In this document: one piece after another, positions 36,746-47,947 of the stretch
Numbering within the stretch: the first letter of the stretch is position 1
How the letters are laid out: the number at the start of each line of letters is the position of its first letter
DNA from: Chrysemys picta bellii
Lineage: Eukaryota > Chordata > Testudines > Emydidae
Direction of reading: 5' to 3'
Assembly (NCBI RefSeq): GCF_011386835.1
Contig: NC_088796.1
Coordinates: 33,869,011 to 33,933,010 of the forward strand
Length of the DNA: 64,000 bases
Program-made: the position numbers and the translations under genes
The notes under the pieces: model-generated
Database searches by the model: none
Told to the model about the DNA's origin: nothing
Seen by the model: the letters and a program-made list of their open reading frames with translations, nothing else

Positions 36746-37614
36746 GGCCCCGATTCTTTGGTCTCTAGACACTGTCATAATACAAATACAAAAATACAGC
36801 CCAACAATGCAGCTTCACAGTTTCAAATGGCTGAATGGTAGCTGGATAGAGGTTTATTGTACTTGCATTTCACAAAATAGCCTTTTAACTGTGGTGGTAG
36901 ATTTACCTCCTATTGCTTAATGTAACACATAGCTTGTCAGCATGCTGTCAAGTAACTAGTGTAAGACATCCCTAGCAAACTAAATGAAGTAACTTTCAGA
37001 TATGTCTTCCAGGCTACTAAACACAAAATGATTTACACTTTAAAAGATCAGACATGATAGATCAAAGGATGCGAGACATATTTTCTAAATAACAAAATAC
37101 ATCTAGAAAAAAAATGCATTAAGAGTCAAGATCAAAAATTCCAAATATCTTCTTCCCAGTTTATGGAGCAACTGGATGTGGAAAAACTTGTTGAAATAAA
37201 TCAAATGCAGTACTTTGTGAGCTTGTGCAAACTACTATATATAGCTCGATATTACATTGTTCTGAACAGCTAGGTGCATGGTGGAATAAATTCCCATTTG
37301 TCTTTGTTGCATCAAGTTCCAACCACTGTTAGAAGCAGAATACCAGATATGATGCACCAGTGATCTGATTTTGTGTGGAAAAGCCTATTTATATTCCAAT
37401 GAAATATACACCATTAAAAAAAAAACACTAGGAAACTGGGAAACAAGATTTTATTTGTAGCAGGATAAAGTGATGTATTTCTGCTCTATAACTCAACTTT
37501 TTATAGCTTTTTAAAAAACAACATGTTGCAATGTATAAAACTGAATTCTTTGTTGTTCTTACAAATCTTTTCATCACAATCTTATGTTGCAATTTTGAAA
37601 TCTATTTGGTAATG
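36746..37614. other. Non-coding stretch
   Basis: AT-rich. Nothing recognised. Confidence 0.4.
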
Positions 37615-38536
37615 AAAGTGTGACGGGTTCAGTCTCCACTGTGATGGGTTCGGTCACAGAGACCTTTTCCAGTTACATCATATTTACACTCATAAGCATA
37701 TTTCCATAAAACATATGGAGTGCAACATCACACCCTCCTCTTGAATTTACTGCCATGACACTGTCCATGGTGGAGGCAGTACGTCTAAAATTCCTCTTTT
37801 CTGGACAGGGCATCTGCTACCCAGTTCTCTTTCCTTCTCCTCCTGGGCAGCTTTCTGTGCTTCAATCTCTTTGTCTTTTAAGTCCAGTGCTTGCTGATGT
37901 GCAGCCCTTTGTCTGGCTGCTTCTGCCTTCATGGCAGCCTTTTCCCAGGCAAATTGCACATCAATTTCCATTTGTCTTTCCTTGAGACTGTCACTCAATG
38001 AGCTGGGATACCACTGAGAACAACCCTCCTGCCAGAACAGGTGCCGCTCCGCTCCTATCTTGCTGAGTTAGACACTTCAGTCAGCTTCAGCACAGACCCA
38101 GAGGTTGGGCCACACCTCTCTGCAGTTCACTGAAACTGAGATCCACTCAGTTCAGGAGCTTCTTAGTTAACACAGACTTTCCCAGCGCCCAGTGTTCAGC
38201 CTTTTGGGGCAATCTGCAATCTGTGCAGTTCTAGCTTCTTCTGAGCTTCACTCTTACTTATTTTGCTTACTTTTCTGTCCCTATTTCCCTAACCCGAAAT
38301 AAGCAAACAGAAAATAACAAACCAGTAACCACTTTGTCTGTTCTCCAGCCACCACACTTAAAACTCACTTAAAATCACTAGCAGTGTCTCAAAGCAATCA
38401 GCTGTGCACATATCCTATTCGACTACACCACTGTGATGGGTTCAGTCACAGAGACCTTTTGCATAAAGCATATTCCAGTTACTTTGTACTCATAAGCATA
38501 TTTCCATAAAACATATGGAGTGCAACGTCACAAAAG
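37615..38536 (-). mobile_element. Internally deleted LTR retrotransposon with 4-bp flanking repeat
   Basis: The element 37619-38532 starts TGTGACGGGTTCAG and ends GCAACGTCACA, the same 7-bp ends as the solo LTR at 4901. It is flanked by AAAG on both sides. A ~95-bp block (TGTGATGGGTTC(G/A)GTCACAGAG...CATATGGAGTGCAAC(A/G)TCACA) occurs at 37640-37732 and 38432-38532. LTR-like blocks shared with 4901 occupy 38020-38130. A gag-like remnant lies between. Confidence 0.65.
37747..37998 (-). pseudogene. gag-like coiled-coil remnant of an LTR retrotransposon
   Basis: An 83-codon minus-strand frame, rich in Lys, Glu, Ala and Gln (KEIEAQKAAQEEKERELGS). Such charged coiled-coil segments occur in gag-like proteins of reptile LTR retrotransposons. 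It lies between the LTR-related blocks of 37619-38532, with little room for protease or polymerase, so it is a fragment. The C-terminal third runs into non-gag-like sequence. Confidence 0.45.
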
Positions 38537-38803
38537 GATCCTTTAAAAAAATCCCACTTTTACAAAACAAAAATACACTTATAAGATGAAGTAAAAACAA
38601 TACATCGGACATTGACTGTAAAATGTTAGTTTCTGAAATCACAACAATAGTCCACCAGTGACCAGTGTTTAATTCTGTAATTCTTATTCAGGATCCACTC
38701 ACATTATCCTTATGGACTCAGTGAAAGTTGTGCCTGTACAAGGACTGCAGGGTTGGGCCCTAAGTCATCAAACACATTTTAATTTGGGAATACTTGACCT
38801 ATG

Positions 38804-38870
38804 GACCAGATCATTAGCTGGTCTGAACTGACGTAGCTCCACTGACTTCACCAGCTGAGGATTTGGCCCT
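38804..38870. repeat. Short palindromic repeat, same general family
   Basis: 'GACCAGATCATTAGCTGG' faces 'CCAGCTGAGGATTTGGCC', with CCACTGACTTCA in the core. Imperfect inverted structure like its relatives. Confidence 0.45.
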
Positions 38871-39428
38871 GAGTGTTTATATACCCTTGTGGGGCTTTCC
38901 AGTAGAAATGGACCCTCTGGAATCCCTATACCGTATGACATATCATAAAGCATCTTAATTACAGCTGTCCATGGCTGGGAGAGGTGAGGGATTAGGAAAG
39001 CTTCCTGTGCCTTTCCCTTCCCCAGCACTCCTGTGCTTAAGCATCCATAATTTGGCCCTCAGGGCATAGTGGTAACCAAGGCCTTGGCAAGGCCCCCTGC
39101 ACTGGGATGAAATTCACCTAAATGGAATAAATAAATGGGGGAATACCGTTTATGGTTAAACAGTTCCTTATGCTGTGAAGGAAATGGCAATGAGAACGTT
39201 TATACAACTACAGTCCTGGATGTTAAAGTAAGAATGGTAGTATTTGGATGTCAAATTACAATGACATTTTAGTACGAGCTCTGTAAAGCATTGTGGTGAG
39301 TCCACACCAGGTACGTGATCATAAAAGCTAGTTTAGAAGCTGGGAAATGGACTTTCCAAATAAAATTTTTAAAATAGATCAGGCGATAAATAATGAGACC
39401 AGTTAAGATCTCAGCAATCTTCTATTAA

Positions 39429-39499
39429 GGTCCAGTTCTGTTCTCTGAAGTCAATGGAAGTTTTGCCATTGTCTTCACTGAAGGCAGGATTGGACATTA
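39429..39499. repeat. Short palindromic repeat, same general family
   Basis: The left end GGTCCAGTTCTGTTCTCTGAAG pairs imperfectly with CTTCACTGAAGGCAGGATTGGAC, around a core with GTCAATGGAAG. Confidence 0.5.
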
Positions 39500-39760
39500 A
39501 AACTGGATTGTAGATCACTGTTTAGCAAGGACTTTCATACAAATAAAAATATTCCCTTTAAAGAGAAATTATTGCACATTTTATCAATGTAGCTAAATTG
39601 GAGTAAGTAATTTATTTCATAGTGTTTAAGGCACAAATGGTTAAAGTTCCTTGATAACAATAAGTTATGAAACTCTTCCATAGTATATTCATTTTCTCAA
39701 CTTCACGCAGATTTATTTTTCTCAGTAGTTTAACAACAAATTCTATTGTACAGTAGTAGA

Positions 39761-39847
39761 GGACTAAATTCTGCTGTCTCATAGGTTGGCCTCACTGACT
39801 TCAAATACAGCAGAACTTGTGTTACTGAGGCCAGAATTCAGCCCTTA
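39761..39847. repeat. Short palindromic repeat, same general family
   Basis: The left end CTAAATTCTGCTG pairs with the right end CCAGAATTCAG, with CACTGACTTCAAATAC in the core. Same layout as the copy at 40475. Confidence 0.5.
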
Positions 39848-40227
39848 GACAGCAGTAGGACATTTGATATGTTTCTGCAGACAAAACACAGAGCTTAAAG
39901 ATAATGCTGTAGACAGGCTGGCTGATAGTTTTTTGCCATGTGGATTAGAGGTCAGACATGCATTCTGACATTCAGCAGACCTTGGAGGCTAGAGTTTAAA
40001 AATAAATGACGAAAAGGACAAACAAAAGCTCCTAGTAATAAGTGTTTTACCAGAATCATGCATCTATTATCACTGTTGTAGTATCCTTGGAGAAGAATCC
40101 TAGGCTTCCAGCCCAAGGATCTTGATGAATACTTGTCAAAATAATCACAGCTTTGTTGCTTTAGCACTGGTCTTTGAACAGCATTCAGGTTTAACTGACG
40201 TTCCTGAGATTAGCATTTTGGCAATTA

Positions 40228-40233
40228 TTTATT
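40228..40233 (-). promoter_or_regulatory. Candidate poly(A) signal for the CSPG4-family gene
   Basis: AATAAA on the minus strand, about 440 bases past the stop codon. Other minus-strand AATAAA hexamers occur further on, near 39.6-39.7 kb, so the true 3' end cannot be fixed from sequence alone. Confidence 0.35.
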
Positions 40234-40474
40234 AAAACAGTTGCGTTTTCTTTAAAGTAAGCTGGTTCAGACAAGATACAAATTATTTGTATCAAATTTG
40301 ATTCTTTAAAAAGTAATAGTGTATAAAAATATACAGTAAATGACACCATGTTTATGCTGCCTTATTCCTTTCAAGGGTAATAACAAATACTGCAAATAAT
40401 GAGTTAATTTAAAATACACAAGGATAGAGAAGGCACTGAAGTCAGTGTGTATTTTGTCTATATAATAACTAAGA

Positions 40475-40544
40475 GTCTGATCCAAAGCCCACTGAAGTCA
40501 ATAGGAGTCAGTGCATTGCCTTCACTGAGGTTTGGATCATGCTC
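40475..40544. repeat. Short palindromic repeat ('gatccaaag...cactgaagtcaa' family)
   Basis: The arms CTGATCCAAAGCCCACTGAA and the reverse complement of its right end (TGATCCAAACCTCAGTGAA) form an imperfect palindrome around a core containing GAAGTCAATAGGAGT. Related copies recur across the window. It has the form of an old MITE; the family name is not certain. Confidence 0.6.
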
Positions 40545-40668
40545 AAAGTAAAGAGAGCAGAATTTGACCCATAATAAATAAGTATAATAAAGAATGGTCA
40601 AATGTCAACATTATATATATATATTTTTTTAAACGATATTAATCCACATGATCCAAAATGGCCGCACT

Positions 40669-42722
40669 CTACACCCAATACTGATTGTGTTTCAAAGTTG
40701 GGTTTGTTTTTCGACAGTGCTGGAGCATTTCAGGATCAAGGTTTAACCAGCTGTTTTGTAGAGAATTTTTTTCAGCCGAAGCAACTGGTGTGGGAAGGAG
40801 CTGCTTACATCTGACTGCCACAAATGGGGTGGCTGTGCTGTTTTCAGTCCCTTTTGGAAGAGGCGTCACTGTGACCATGGGTACGGTCAGGCTCCGTTCT
40901 GGACTGAGACCTGGAGTGCTGGGAACTGTCTGTGTTCGATTTTTGATGAGAGATTTTGCCTTTTCTGTCTTATGACACATTAGAAAAAAACAAACGGAAA
41001 TAACAGCGACAATGAGTAAAAGAGCCACTGATGCAAGTGGGATAATGATGGACAAAGGGTTGCTGCTTTCACGTGGCTTCACTCTGGGACTTTTGGCATT
41101 TGCTTTAACAGTGGTCTCAGTCCTTGCAGATCTGCTCTCGACTGGTTCCCCATTAAGCAATGACTCTTCCTCATTTTGATTTCCCCAGCGATTTCGGTTT
41201 TGCCACCTGATCTGTACAGTCTTTCCCAGTGCTTCCGTATGTCCCTCATCCTTTTGGGAAACTGGTGGCTCATCCTTGGAAGTAGTATGAATTTTTAAAG
41301 TATCAGTGTGGGTTAAGAAAGGCATTTGACTTGTAAAACTCTGCACAAGTAAAGGATCATATGGCATTATGACATATTGAAAATAGCCTACAGCAGGCTG
41401 CACATCATCAGCCCTGAGTATGAATGTGAACGAATCATTTAACATATCAATACCTGTCATATTAGCATCTACATCAACCAGCACAACACCTCTGTCAATG
41501 TCATTTTGTGTGAACAAATTAATTCCTACAAACATAGCATCATTTATCAACCTTCTTCTTACAATTCTTCCATGAGCTGGGGGCACTATCACTTCAAATT
41601 TGGGATTGCTATTTGTCAGATTAGCTAATTCTGTAGCATCCAGGTCCTTGATCCTTAATTGATAAGCCATCCTGTTTGGAATTTTCAGGTCAGATGCAGC
41701 TTTCACCAAAGGCTCTGCTATGATATTGAGTACCTGTCCTGTAAGATTACTTTCTGAGGTGAACAACATAAACTCCAATATATCCCGGGATGCACTGAGA
41801 TTTGTCATAAGATAAGACAGTCTTCCTGAGTATAAGTCTGCCTGCTCAAACTTAGTAACCTGCTCATTTCCAATCAGTAAATGGCCAAATTTGAAGGGCA
41901 CTGTTATTTCATAACTAATGTTAGTACTTTTTCCATTTGTTGTAGCTGATAGCTGTACATTAGTAATAGTGACAGAGGTCTGACCCTGTGGAAGTATCAC
42001 ATCAGTAAGGTTGACTAGGGTGAGAGAGACTGGTGTGACTTCAAGGTTGAAAAGTTTGTATAATGGGCGATGTTTGCCATCAGTCACACTAAAGTAAAAA
42101 ACCCCAGAGGATGAACTTCCATCTTGTACAAACCAAACTCTGCCACTATCAACATCAGTTTGCGTGAAATCTTGTATGGATGTACTGAGATTGTTCATCA
42201 TTGCTAAATAGCCATTGGTAGGATTGCTAATGATGGTGTATTTGATCTCTCCTGGACTGTTATCTAAGTCTTCGACTTTCAGATTTTCTGGTCCTAGCAT
42301 AGATGTATCTCCTTGCATAACTTTCAAACGCAGTCCTTTAGTCTTCAACTCTGGAACTTGGTCATTCACTGGAACAATGGTGATATTAAACATCTCTTCC
42401 AAAACATCAGTTTCAGGCTTTCTTGCAGACTTACTCTTCAGGTTTAACCAAACAGCAAAAGTGAAATGATCAGCAAGTGATTCAGAGTTATCATGCATGT
42501 AAACGATTCCAAATTTGTTAAGTATGTACTGTGAGAAGTTAGGTTTTTCTTTGGTAATATTTCTTTCTCCAACCACAATTATGCCATGCTGAGGTAAAGA
42601 TATAACTTGATACCAGACTTCATATATAGAACGTTGCACCTCGGGTAACTTAACTAATAGATTTGAAGCATCTAAATTTGTTTTGTTGATTAGGACTTTA
42701 CCTCCTTCCTGAACAATAGCAC
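40669..42722 (-). CDS. CSPG4: CSPG4-family proteoglycan, last coding exon (CSPG repeats, membrane span, PDZ-binding tail)
   Basis: This 2054-nt terminal exon encodes residues 231-913 of the part of the protein in the window. Seen: four CSPG-type repeats, each ending in an F-x-Q-x-D-x-x-x-G-type block (for example FTQTDVDSGRVWF and FTQNDIDRGVVLV). One membrane span follows (SIIIPLASVALLLIVAVISV, about 41058-40977), then a tail of about 100 residues ending QYWV. The tail end DPEMLQHCRKTNPTLKHNQYWV-stop closely parallels the end of mammalian CSPG4/NG2. The ectodomain has many N-x-S/T sites. The acceptor is CTTTCTGCAAG before GTGCTATT, in phase with the upstream donor. In the family this is a single-pass cell-surface proteoglycan that binds matrix and growth factors and recruits PDZ proteins through QYWV. 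FRAS1/FREM proteins share the repeats but not this tail. A CSPG4-like paralogue is possible, so the symbol is a family-level call. Confidence 0.9.
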
Positions 42723-43513
42723 CTTGCAGAAAGAAAAAGAGCAATTTAAAAACTATTACTTGGTCATTGCAACATTTCAGAAATAAGATGCACATGTGCA
42801 GTAGCAATACTAATGGAGCTCAGGGAAGACGGATGTGGAGTCAATGTTTCAAATGCTCTCCTGGTATAGTTATATCCCACATTACCGTCTGTCACAGCTA
42901 GAAATTTATTACCACATTTTTTTTAAAAGTAGAGATTTAAAAGTCAGGGGATAAATTCCTATATTGATGGATGGGTGTTGGATTAAAGATGTAGCAATAC
43001 CTTACAGCTACAGAAGACACTGTATTATTTTCCCTAGAAATTACTACCACATCATTACAGCAAAAAAGGAGAATTGTAACCACAACATTAAAGAGGAACA
43101 AATAAATATATTGAATTTCTAAAGTGTTTTAATATTTTAAGGTCTCTTTAAAAAAAAAAAGGTTTAGTGAACTTTAGTTTCCCAGGCTAGTCTTCTGGCC
43201 AGGCATCAGAAAGAGGCATATAAAAGAAATAATTCACAAAAACCTTTCTATTAATAATAAACTCAAAAACCTTTCTGTTTTTGCAAAACATACAGTTTGG
43301 ACTTAAACTACATTTTGACCAGTGTCCCTTTAAATGTTTACTAAAACAACTGGAAATCATTTGCAAAATATTACCTACACTGCAATCTATGCTATAAATA
43401 TTTTGGTCACTTGTTATTGAGGAAAAGTTTGCCCTGCAGTTTTTCTAACTTGCTCATTGGATCCCACATGTGATCATAAACATTAGGAGTCTCAAAGAGC
43501 ACAGTAACCTTAC
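42723..43513 (-). other. Intron (791 bp) before the last coding exon
   Basis: Bounded by the donor GTAAGG and an acceptor ending GCAAG. AT-rich, with no recognisable repeat or coding segment apart from an A-run near 43151. Confidence 0.75.
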
Positions 43514-43697
43514 CTGTATTTGCAAGCAGGCGACTACTGTGATCATGTCTGTTAATTTCATATGAAATGGCAATGTGAAACACCTGGAGATCCAGAACTG
43601 CTGGTGGGGAGGAGACTGTAAATGTAAAGGAATCTTCTGCACTCCAGCCTACAGCCTCATTATGTGTGTGCTCATAGATGATCAAGCCTTCATCCAC
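43514..43697 (-). CDS. CSPG4: CSPG4-family proteoglycan, penultimate coding exon
   Basis: This 184-nt exon starts in phase 0 and leaves one base for the next exon. It encodes VDEGLIIYEHTH...AEDSFTFTV...AISYEINRHDHSSRLLANT, the second half of a CSPG repeat and the linker to the next. The acceptor is a pyrimidine-rich tract ending CTTTGAACAG; the donor is ACAG/GTAAGG. Joined to the upstream exon it rebuilds FTQSM-VDEGLIIYEH, the usual repeat signature. Joined downstream it reads NTG-AIVQEGG. The frame stays open upstream of the chosen acceptor, so a longer exon is conceivable, but only this start keeps phase with the exon at 47525. Residues 169-229 of the partial protein, ectodomain. Confidence 0.85.
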
Positions 43698-44984
43698 CTG
43701 TTCAAAGTAGAGGGAGTCAGTCACTTGAATATACAGGTATAACTGGAGAATAATCATAGGCACAACAGTCTGAAGCAGAACAAAGTGTCCATGACAATGC
43801 TTAATGATTGTATACATAATGTATGAGGGGAAATTACCTTGTAGTTCTACTGCCTTGAATATATAATTTGTGCAATCTTCAAGTCATTAGCGCCAGACTG
43901 GCAGAACTTCCCAAGCTCTTAAATTCTAAACTTCCTTTAGAAGTAGAAGTGACATAGAAATAAGTGAGCAGGCCCTCAAAAGGGTAAGACAGTAAAAAAT
44001 ACCTAGGAGCTGGGAGCTGGAGGAGCTGGTTCAATGACTGTTAAGTCATGCTCTCTATAGGGCAGCTCCTTCACCAACTATGGTCCATAAGGAGCTGACT
44101 GGAGTCCATGGCGGGCAGCTTGTATACTCAGCAGGGAATGGCACACAACAGCCAGTAAGGAATCTACCTCACACTCTATCCTGCTATTGCTGCCTTTGAG
44201 GATCAATAAACTTAAGAGTTAATAGAGTTCTGCCAGTCTCATGACAAGGAGTTAAGACTCAGGAGTGAGAGTCCAGTAGGATATCTTCAGAGAAATAAAC
44301 ATATCTACATACAACACTTTGCCTGCCACTTTTCACATCAACACTTTTTTTGTACAACTGATACAAAGTATACATATATACACAAACACACACACACCAC
44401 TTCTCCCACCACTGAAGTGTATCTGTCCCTGGGAATGCATATCTATTCAATAGCACATAGCAAGACCACTAAGCATCAGTCAGGGCAAGAAATGAAGAAT
44501 ACATTTTCAATTGAATTTCTAGTCTACAAAAAGCAATTACCTGCACTGGAATTTGGTCAAAATCTCAGGGTTAATACCCATAATCTTGTGAAAGTGCCGT
44601 GGTATCTCTAGTACGCACAAGAGGTCAGGACTTTGTTTTCAAGTCTCATCCAACAGATTTATCCTCATGCTGAAGCACTGGTTCACTGACTCAGAGAGAA
44701 GAGTGTTACATACCGAATCCTTGGAGAACTCTCATTGAACTAACTGACCTGGCTTAACCTGTATTAGTTTGTGATTGCCAATGAGATCGCTGTTGAGATG
44801 GTATTTTTTCTAAATTTATAACCCATAAATACTTCTTTACACAGCTTGAGGTCATCTCATGGACTTCTCTAGCACGGGTTTCCATGACATATTTTTGAAT
44901 GGATTAATTCTATCTATCTAAAGCATTTCTAGTGTTTCTAAAGCATTTAGCACTATGGAATCTAAGCTCCAACTATGAATGGGA

Positions 44985-45051
44985 CCAACCCTGCTCCCAC
45001 TGAAATCAATGGAAAAGTTTCCACTGACATTAATGGGAGAACTGAGCCCTG
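44985..45051. repeat. Short palindromic repeat inside an intron
   Basis: 'CTGCTCCCACTGAAATCAATGG' is followed by its degenerate inverse 'CCACTGACATTAATGGGAGAA'. It lies in the intron between the exons at 43514 and 47525. Confidence 0.5.
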
Positions 45052-46370
45052 GGGGCCAAACTTCCAAAACAACGTCCAAAATAACATAATGTGTGTTGCC
45101 CCAAAAATATAGTTATTGCTAAACTTTGCCCTTTGTGACTGGTGTTTGCAAGAATCCCCCAAAATGATGCAAAAAGGTTATATGTCCATGTAGATACAGG
45201 GACAGGATCACTCTCATAAGCGTAGCTCCAAGCTGGACAAAGCTGGACAAAGTAAATTTATGATTTTTACTATTTCTTTAAAATCTATCTAGGGTATTTT
45301 TACTGCACGCACATAGGAGTCTCTGGGCTAAGGAGAGGATGCCACTGGCATGGATTTTTTTGGTCCATTTATGCAACTGTTTCAAATAGGATTAAAAATT
45401 AGAAGATAATTGAATGAGTTGTATTCAGTTTAATTAAATAAACACATTTGGATTTAGTCTGGGGAGGAAGCAAGTGGCTAGTTGAATGAGCAAAAAGATT
45501 GTTGAGATATCATGAAAAGATTGCCAAGAAAACAATCCACTGTATTCAAAATTAATCTAACAGGCCTGGAAAATAAGATGCACAAATTAGTTTTTTATGT
45601 TGGCTGCAAAACAGCTGGCCTTGGACAAGTTCAATGGAAAGCGGCTGATAATTATGGCTTTTTTGAGGCAGTGAAACACAGACATAAGGAAGGAGATTAG
45701 CTCACTTCTTCTTTAGTTAAGATAAATGAGTTTCACTTGCAGTGAGAAGTATATATTTCTGAACACTGACTATAAGACCAAAGAAATTGAAAAAATTTAA
45801 ATTGAACCAAAATGCTTTCCAGTTCAAACCTGATTCACACGAATTTTATTAACAAACAGAACCTGAATTTCTTATTCTTCATGGACTTTACTATTTTTTA
45901 TCTCAAATTCCTACTGAATATTTGCACAATTCTAAGCTCCAAATATACATTATCAACCATATTTGCTACCTTTTTCATTGCTGTTTAGCTTGCTCCTATA
46001 TGGCTAAAACACACTGAGCTAAGCCAGGTGAGAATTTTTCCCAACATAAAATTTTCCTTCTCTTTTCCCATTTCCCTCATAAGGTTAGAGGACAATAGTT
46101 AAAACACCTGAGCCTTATCTACAATACAGCTACCACTAATGAAGCTGCACTTGTTGGAGACTATGAGTCCAAAAACTCCCAAGGACAGAGTTGTACCAGA
46201 GTTTGTAAGATATAAGGTTATAGAAAGGAGCTGCAGGGCATTTTGAAGTATTATTTTATAAATAACATTTAGAGACTGTACCATATCCACAAGAGAACAG
46301 AGTAAAAATTACATTACAACCTAAGCTATGGCATTTCCTGACGTGAGTACATAACTGTGTAAACCTTATG

Positions 46371-46811
46371 TTCATAAATTCAGAGATTTTAAGACCAGAA
46401 GGGACCATTAGGGCCATCTGAGCTGACTTCCTGCATAGCACAAACCACAGAATTTCACCCAGTAATTCCTGCATCAAGCCCAATAACTGTGGTTGAACTA
46501 CAGCATATGTTTTAGAGAAACATCTACTCTCGATCTAAAGATTTCAAGTGATGGAGAATCCACCACATTCCTTGGTAAATTGTTGGTAATTGCGGTTAAA
46601 AATTTTCCCCTTATTTCCAGTTTTATATTGGTCAAGCTTCAACTTCCAGCCACAGGACCTTGTTATGACCTTGTTTGCAGATTAAGTAGCTGTCTACTAT
46701 CAGATATCTCTTTTCTATGTAAGTACTTCTAGATCATGACCAAGTCACTTCTTAACTTTCTGTTCTATAAGCTACATAGATTGAGCTCCTTAAGTCTCGC
46801 TGTAAGGAATG
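46371..46811 (-). mobile_element. CR1-type LINE, 3' fragment (minus orientation)
   Basis: Starts with 'TCAGAGATTTTAAGACCAGAAGGGACCA', the reverse of the usual CR1 3' end. It runs through 'GATGGAGAATCCACCAC' and 'CTTCAACTTCCAGCCA', the same order as the copy at 12786. Diverged and 5'-truncated, as is normal for CR1. Confidence 0.8.
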
Positions 46812-47025
46812 TTCTCTGAGAGTAATTTGTTTTGTGGAACACACAATTATATCCAGATGCTTTACACAAAGGCTCAGTAATTCTCTTTTAGTAGCAGCCA
46901 CCCCTATAACGTTCTTCATGGAAGGTAAATGAAGTTCCCTCTTTTTAACCCTTCAAATTCAAGGTCCTGCATCCTGGTTAAGATTCTTCTATCCAAGCAT
47001 TTCCTTCAGGGGGATGCTCTTTAAG

Positions 47026-47095
47026 AGCCTAATCTAATGTTCACTGAAGTTAACAGAAAGACTCCTACTGACTTCAGGGGGACTGGGTCCAGCCT
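47026..47095. repeat. Short palindromic repeat inside an intron
   Basis: A core of 'TTCACTGAAGTTAACAGAAAGACTCC' faces 'TACTGACTTCAGGGGGACTGGGTCC'. Same family style as the copy at 44985. Confidence 0.45.
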
Positions 47096-47524
47096 AAGTG
47101 ATCATGACATTTGGTGTTAAACACCCCAAGGGACTTCTTTGATGACTTCTTCACCCAGGACCAATGACTTCCAACCTGTGCACTAGTGAGGAGTGAGAAA
47201 TCAGGAAGGGAAACTGGATCAACCGACTAGCACTGGACATTGGAAAAGTCCACCTTAGTTAAATAAATACTATTATAACCAAAACAAGAGAGTGAAAATT
47301 ATTCAGACTTCACCAATTTCCAATAGGGAGAGCAGGGGCTTCTCATCTAGTGGTCACTGCAAATTGCCAGATATTGAATGACACAGCTAAATTGGGCAAC
47401 GATTGCGATGGGACACATGGCTGGCACTAAAACAAATGTAAAAGGCCTGGGCAAAGAATGAATAACTAGGATTCACTTTACAATAACAGTCTGCCACTGG
47501 ACTTTCTGTAACGTGAATGCTTAC

Positions 47525-47697
47525 CATGGATTGAGTAAAAGTGGAAATATCCTGTGTGGTGTTGTCTGTGTCTATTCTGATCAGTCTTCCAAGTTTTGGG
47601 GCTCTGACAATTGTAAAAGTGATAGTTCTGTTTCCTGTGTTGGCCACATCGTTGGTTACAGCTTTCAGATCATGAGCTGAAATAAGTTTCCTAGACC
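47525..47697 (-). CDS. CSPG4: CSPG4-family proteoglycan, internal coding exon
   Basis: This 173-nt exon supplies two bases of a split glycine codon and then 57 codons, ending in phase 0 at a strong donor (CATG/GTAAGC). It encodes SRKLISAHDLKAVTND...TITFTIVRAPKLGRLI...STFTQSM, the start of a CSPG repeat: the 'I-x-x-x-x-L' opening, the 'P-x-x-G-x-L' middle and the FTQ block. Two N-glycosylation sites (NRT, NTT) are visible. The acceptor TTATTATTTAG is weak in pyrimidines. A second AG lies 14 bases inside and would also keep phase 1, so the first five residues are less certain. Residues 112-168 of the partial protein. Confidence 0.82.
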
Positions 47698-47947
47698 CTA
47701 AATAATAATTAAATATAATACAAGTTTACAACAATGTAAATATTTCACCACAGGAAAACTTTCATATGTACCACACAGCCCATAATCTAGGTATACTTTC
47801 ATTTATATAGCACTTAATAAAATTAGTTGTTTGACTATCTCCCTAATTCTCATATCTCAATACTCAAAGAATAAGGGTGTCCCCCAACAAATGCAGATCT
47901 TTGTCATTAGGCAAGTTCATATACAGTAGCTTTTATTTACACTGTAG

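Larger units (their letters stand above)
38537..40668 (-). other. 3' flank / probable 3' UTR region of the CSPG4-family gene
   Basis: AT-rich non-coding sequence directly after the stop codon. It contains several AATAAA hexamers on the gene strand and four short palindromic repeats (38804, 39429, 39761, 40475). No coding potential was seen. How much is transcribed is unknown. Confidence 0.4.
43698..47524 (-). other. Intron (3.8 kb)
   Basis: Non-coding. It holds a CR1 fragment at 46371 and two short palindromic repeats. An (AC)n-like stretch lies near 44375-44398 and a short tandem 'AAGCTGGACA' near 45230-45250. No exon-like open segment with splice signals was found. Confidence 0.7.

Noticed and set aside
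40685..40975. 96-codon plus-strand frame
   Set aside because: Shadow of the real minus-strand exon encoding the proteoglycan tail.
43698..43817. Upstream extension of the exon at 43514
   Set aside because: The frame is open but would break phase with the exon at 47525, and a clear pyrimidine tract and CAG precede 43697.
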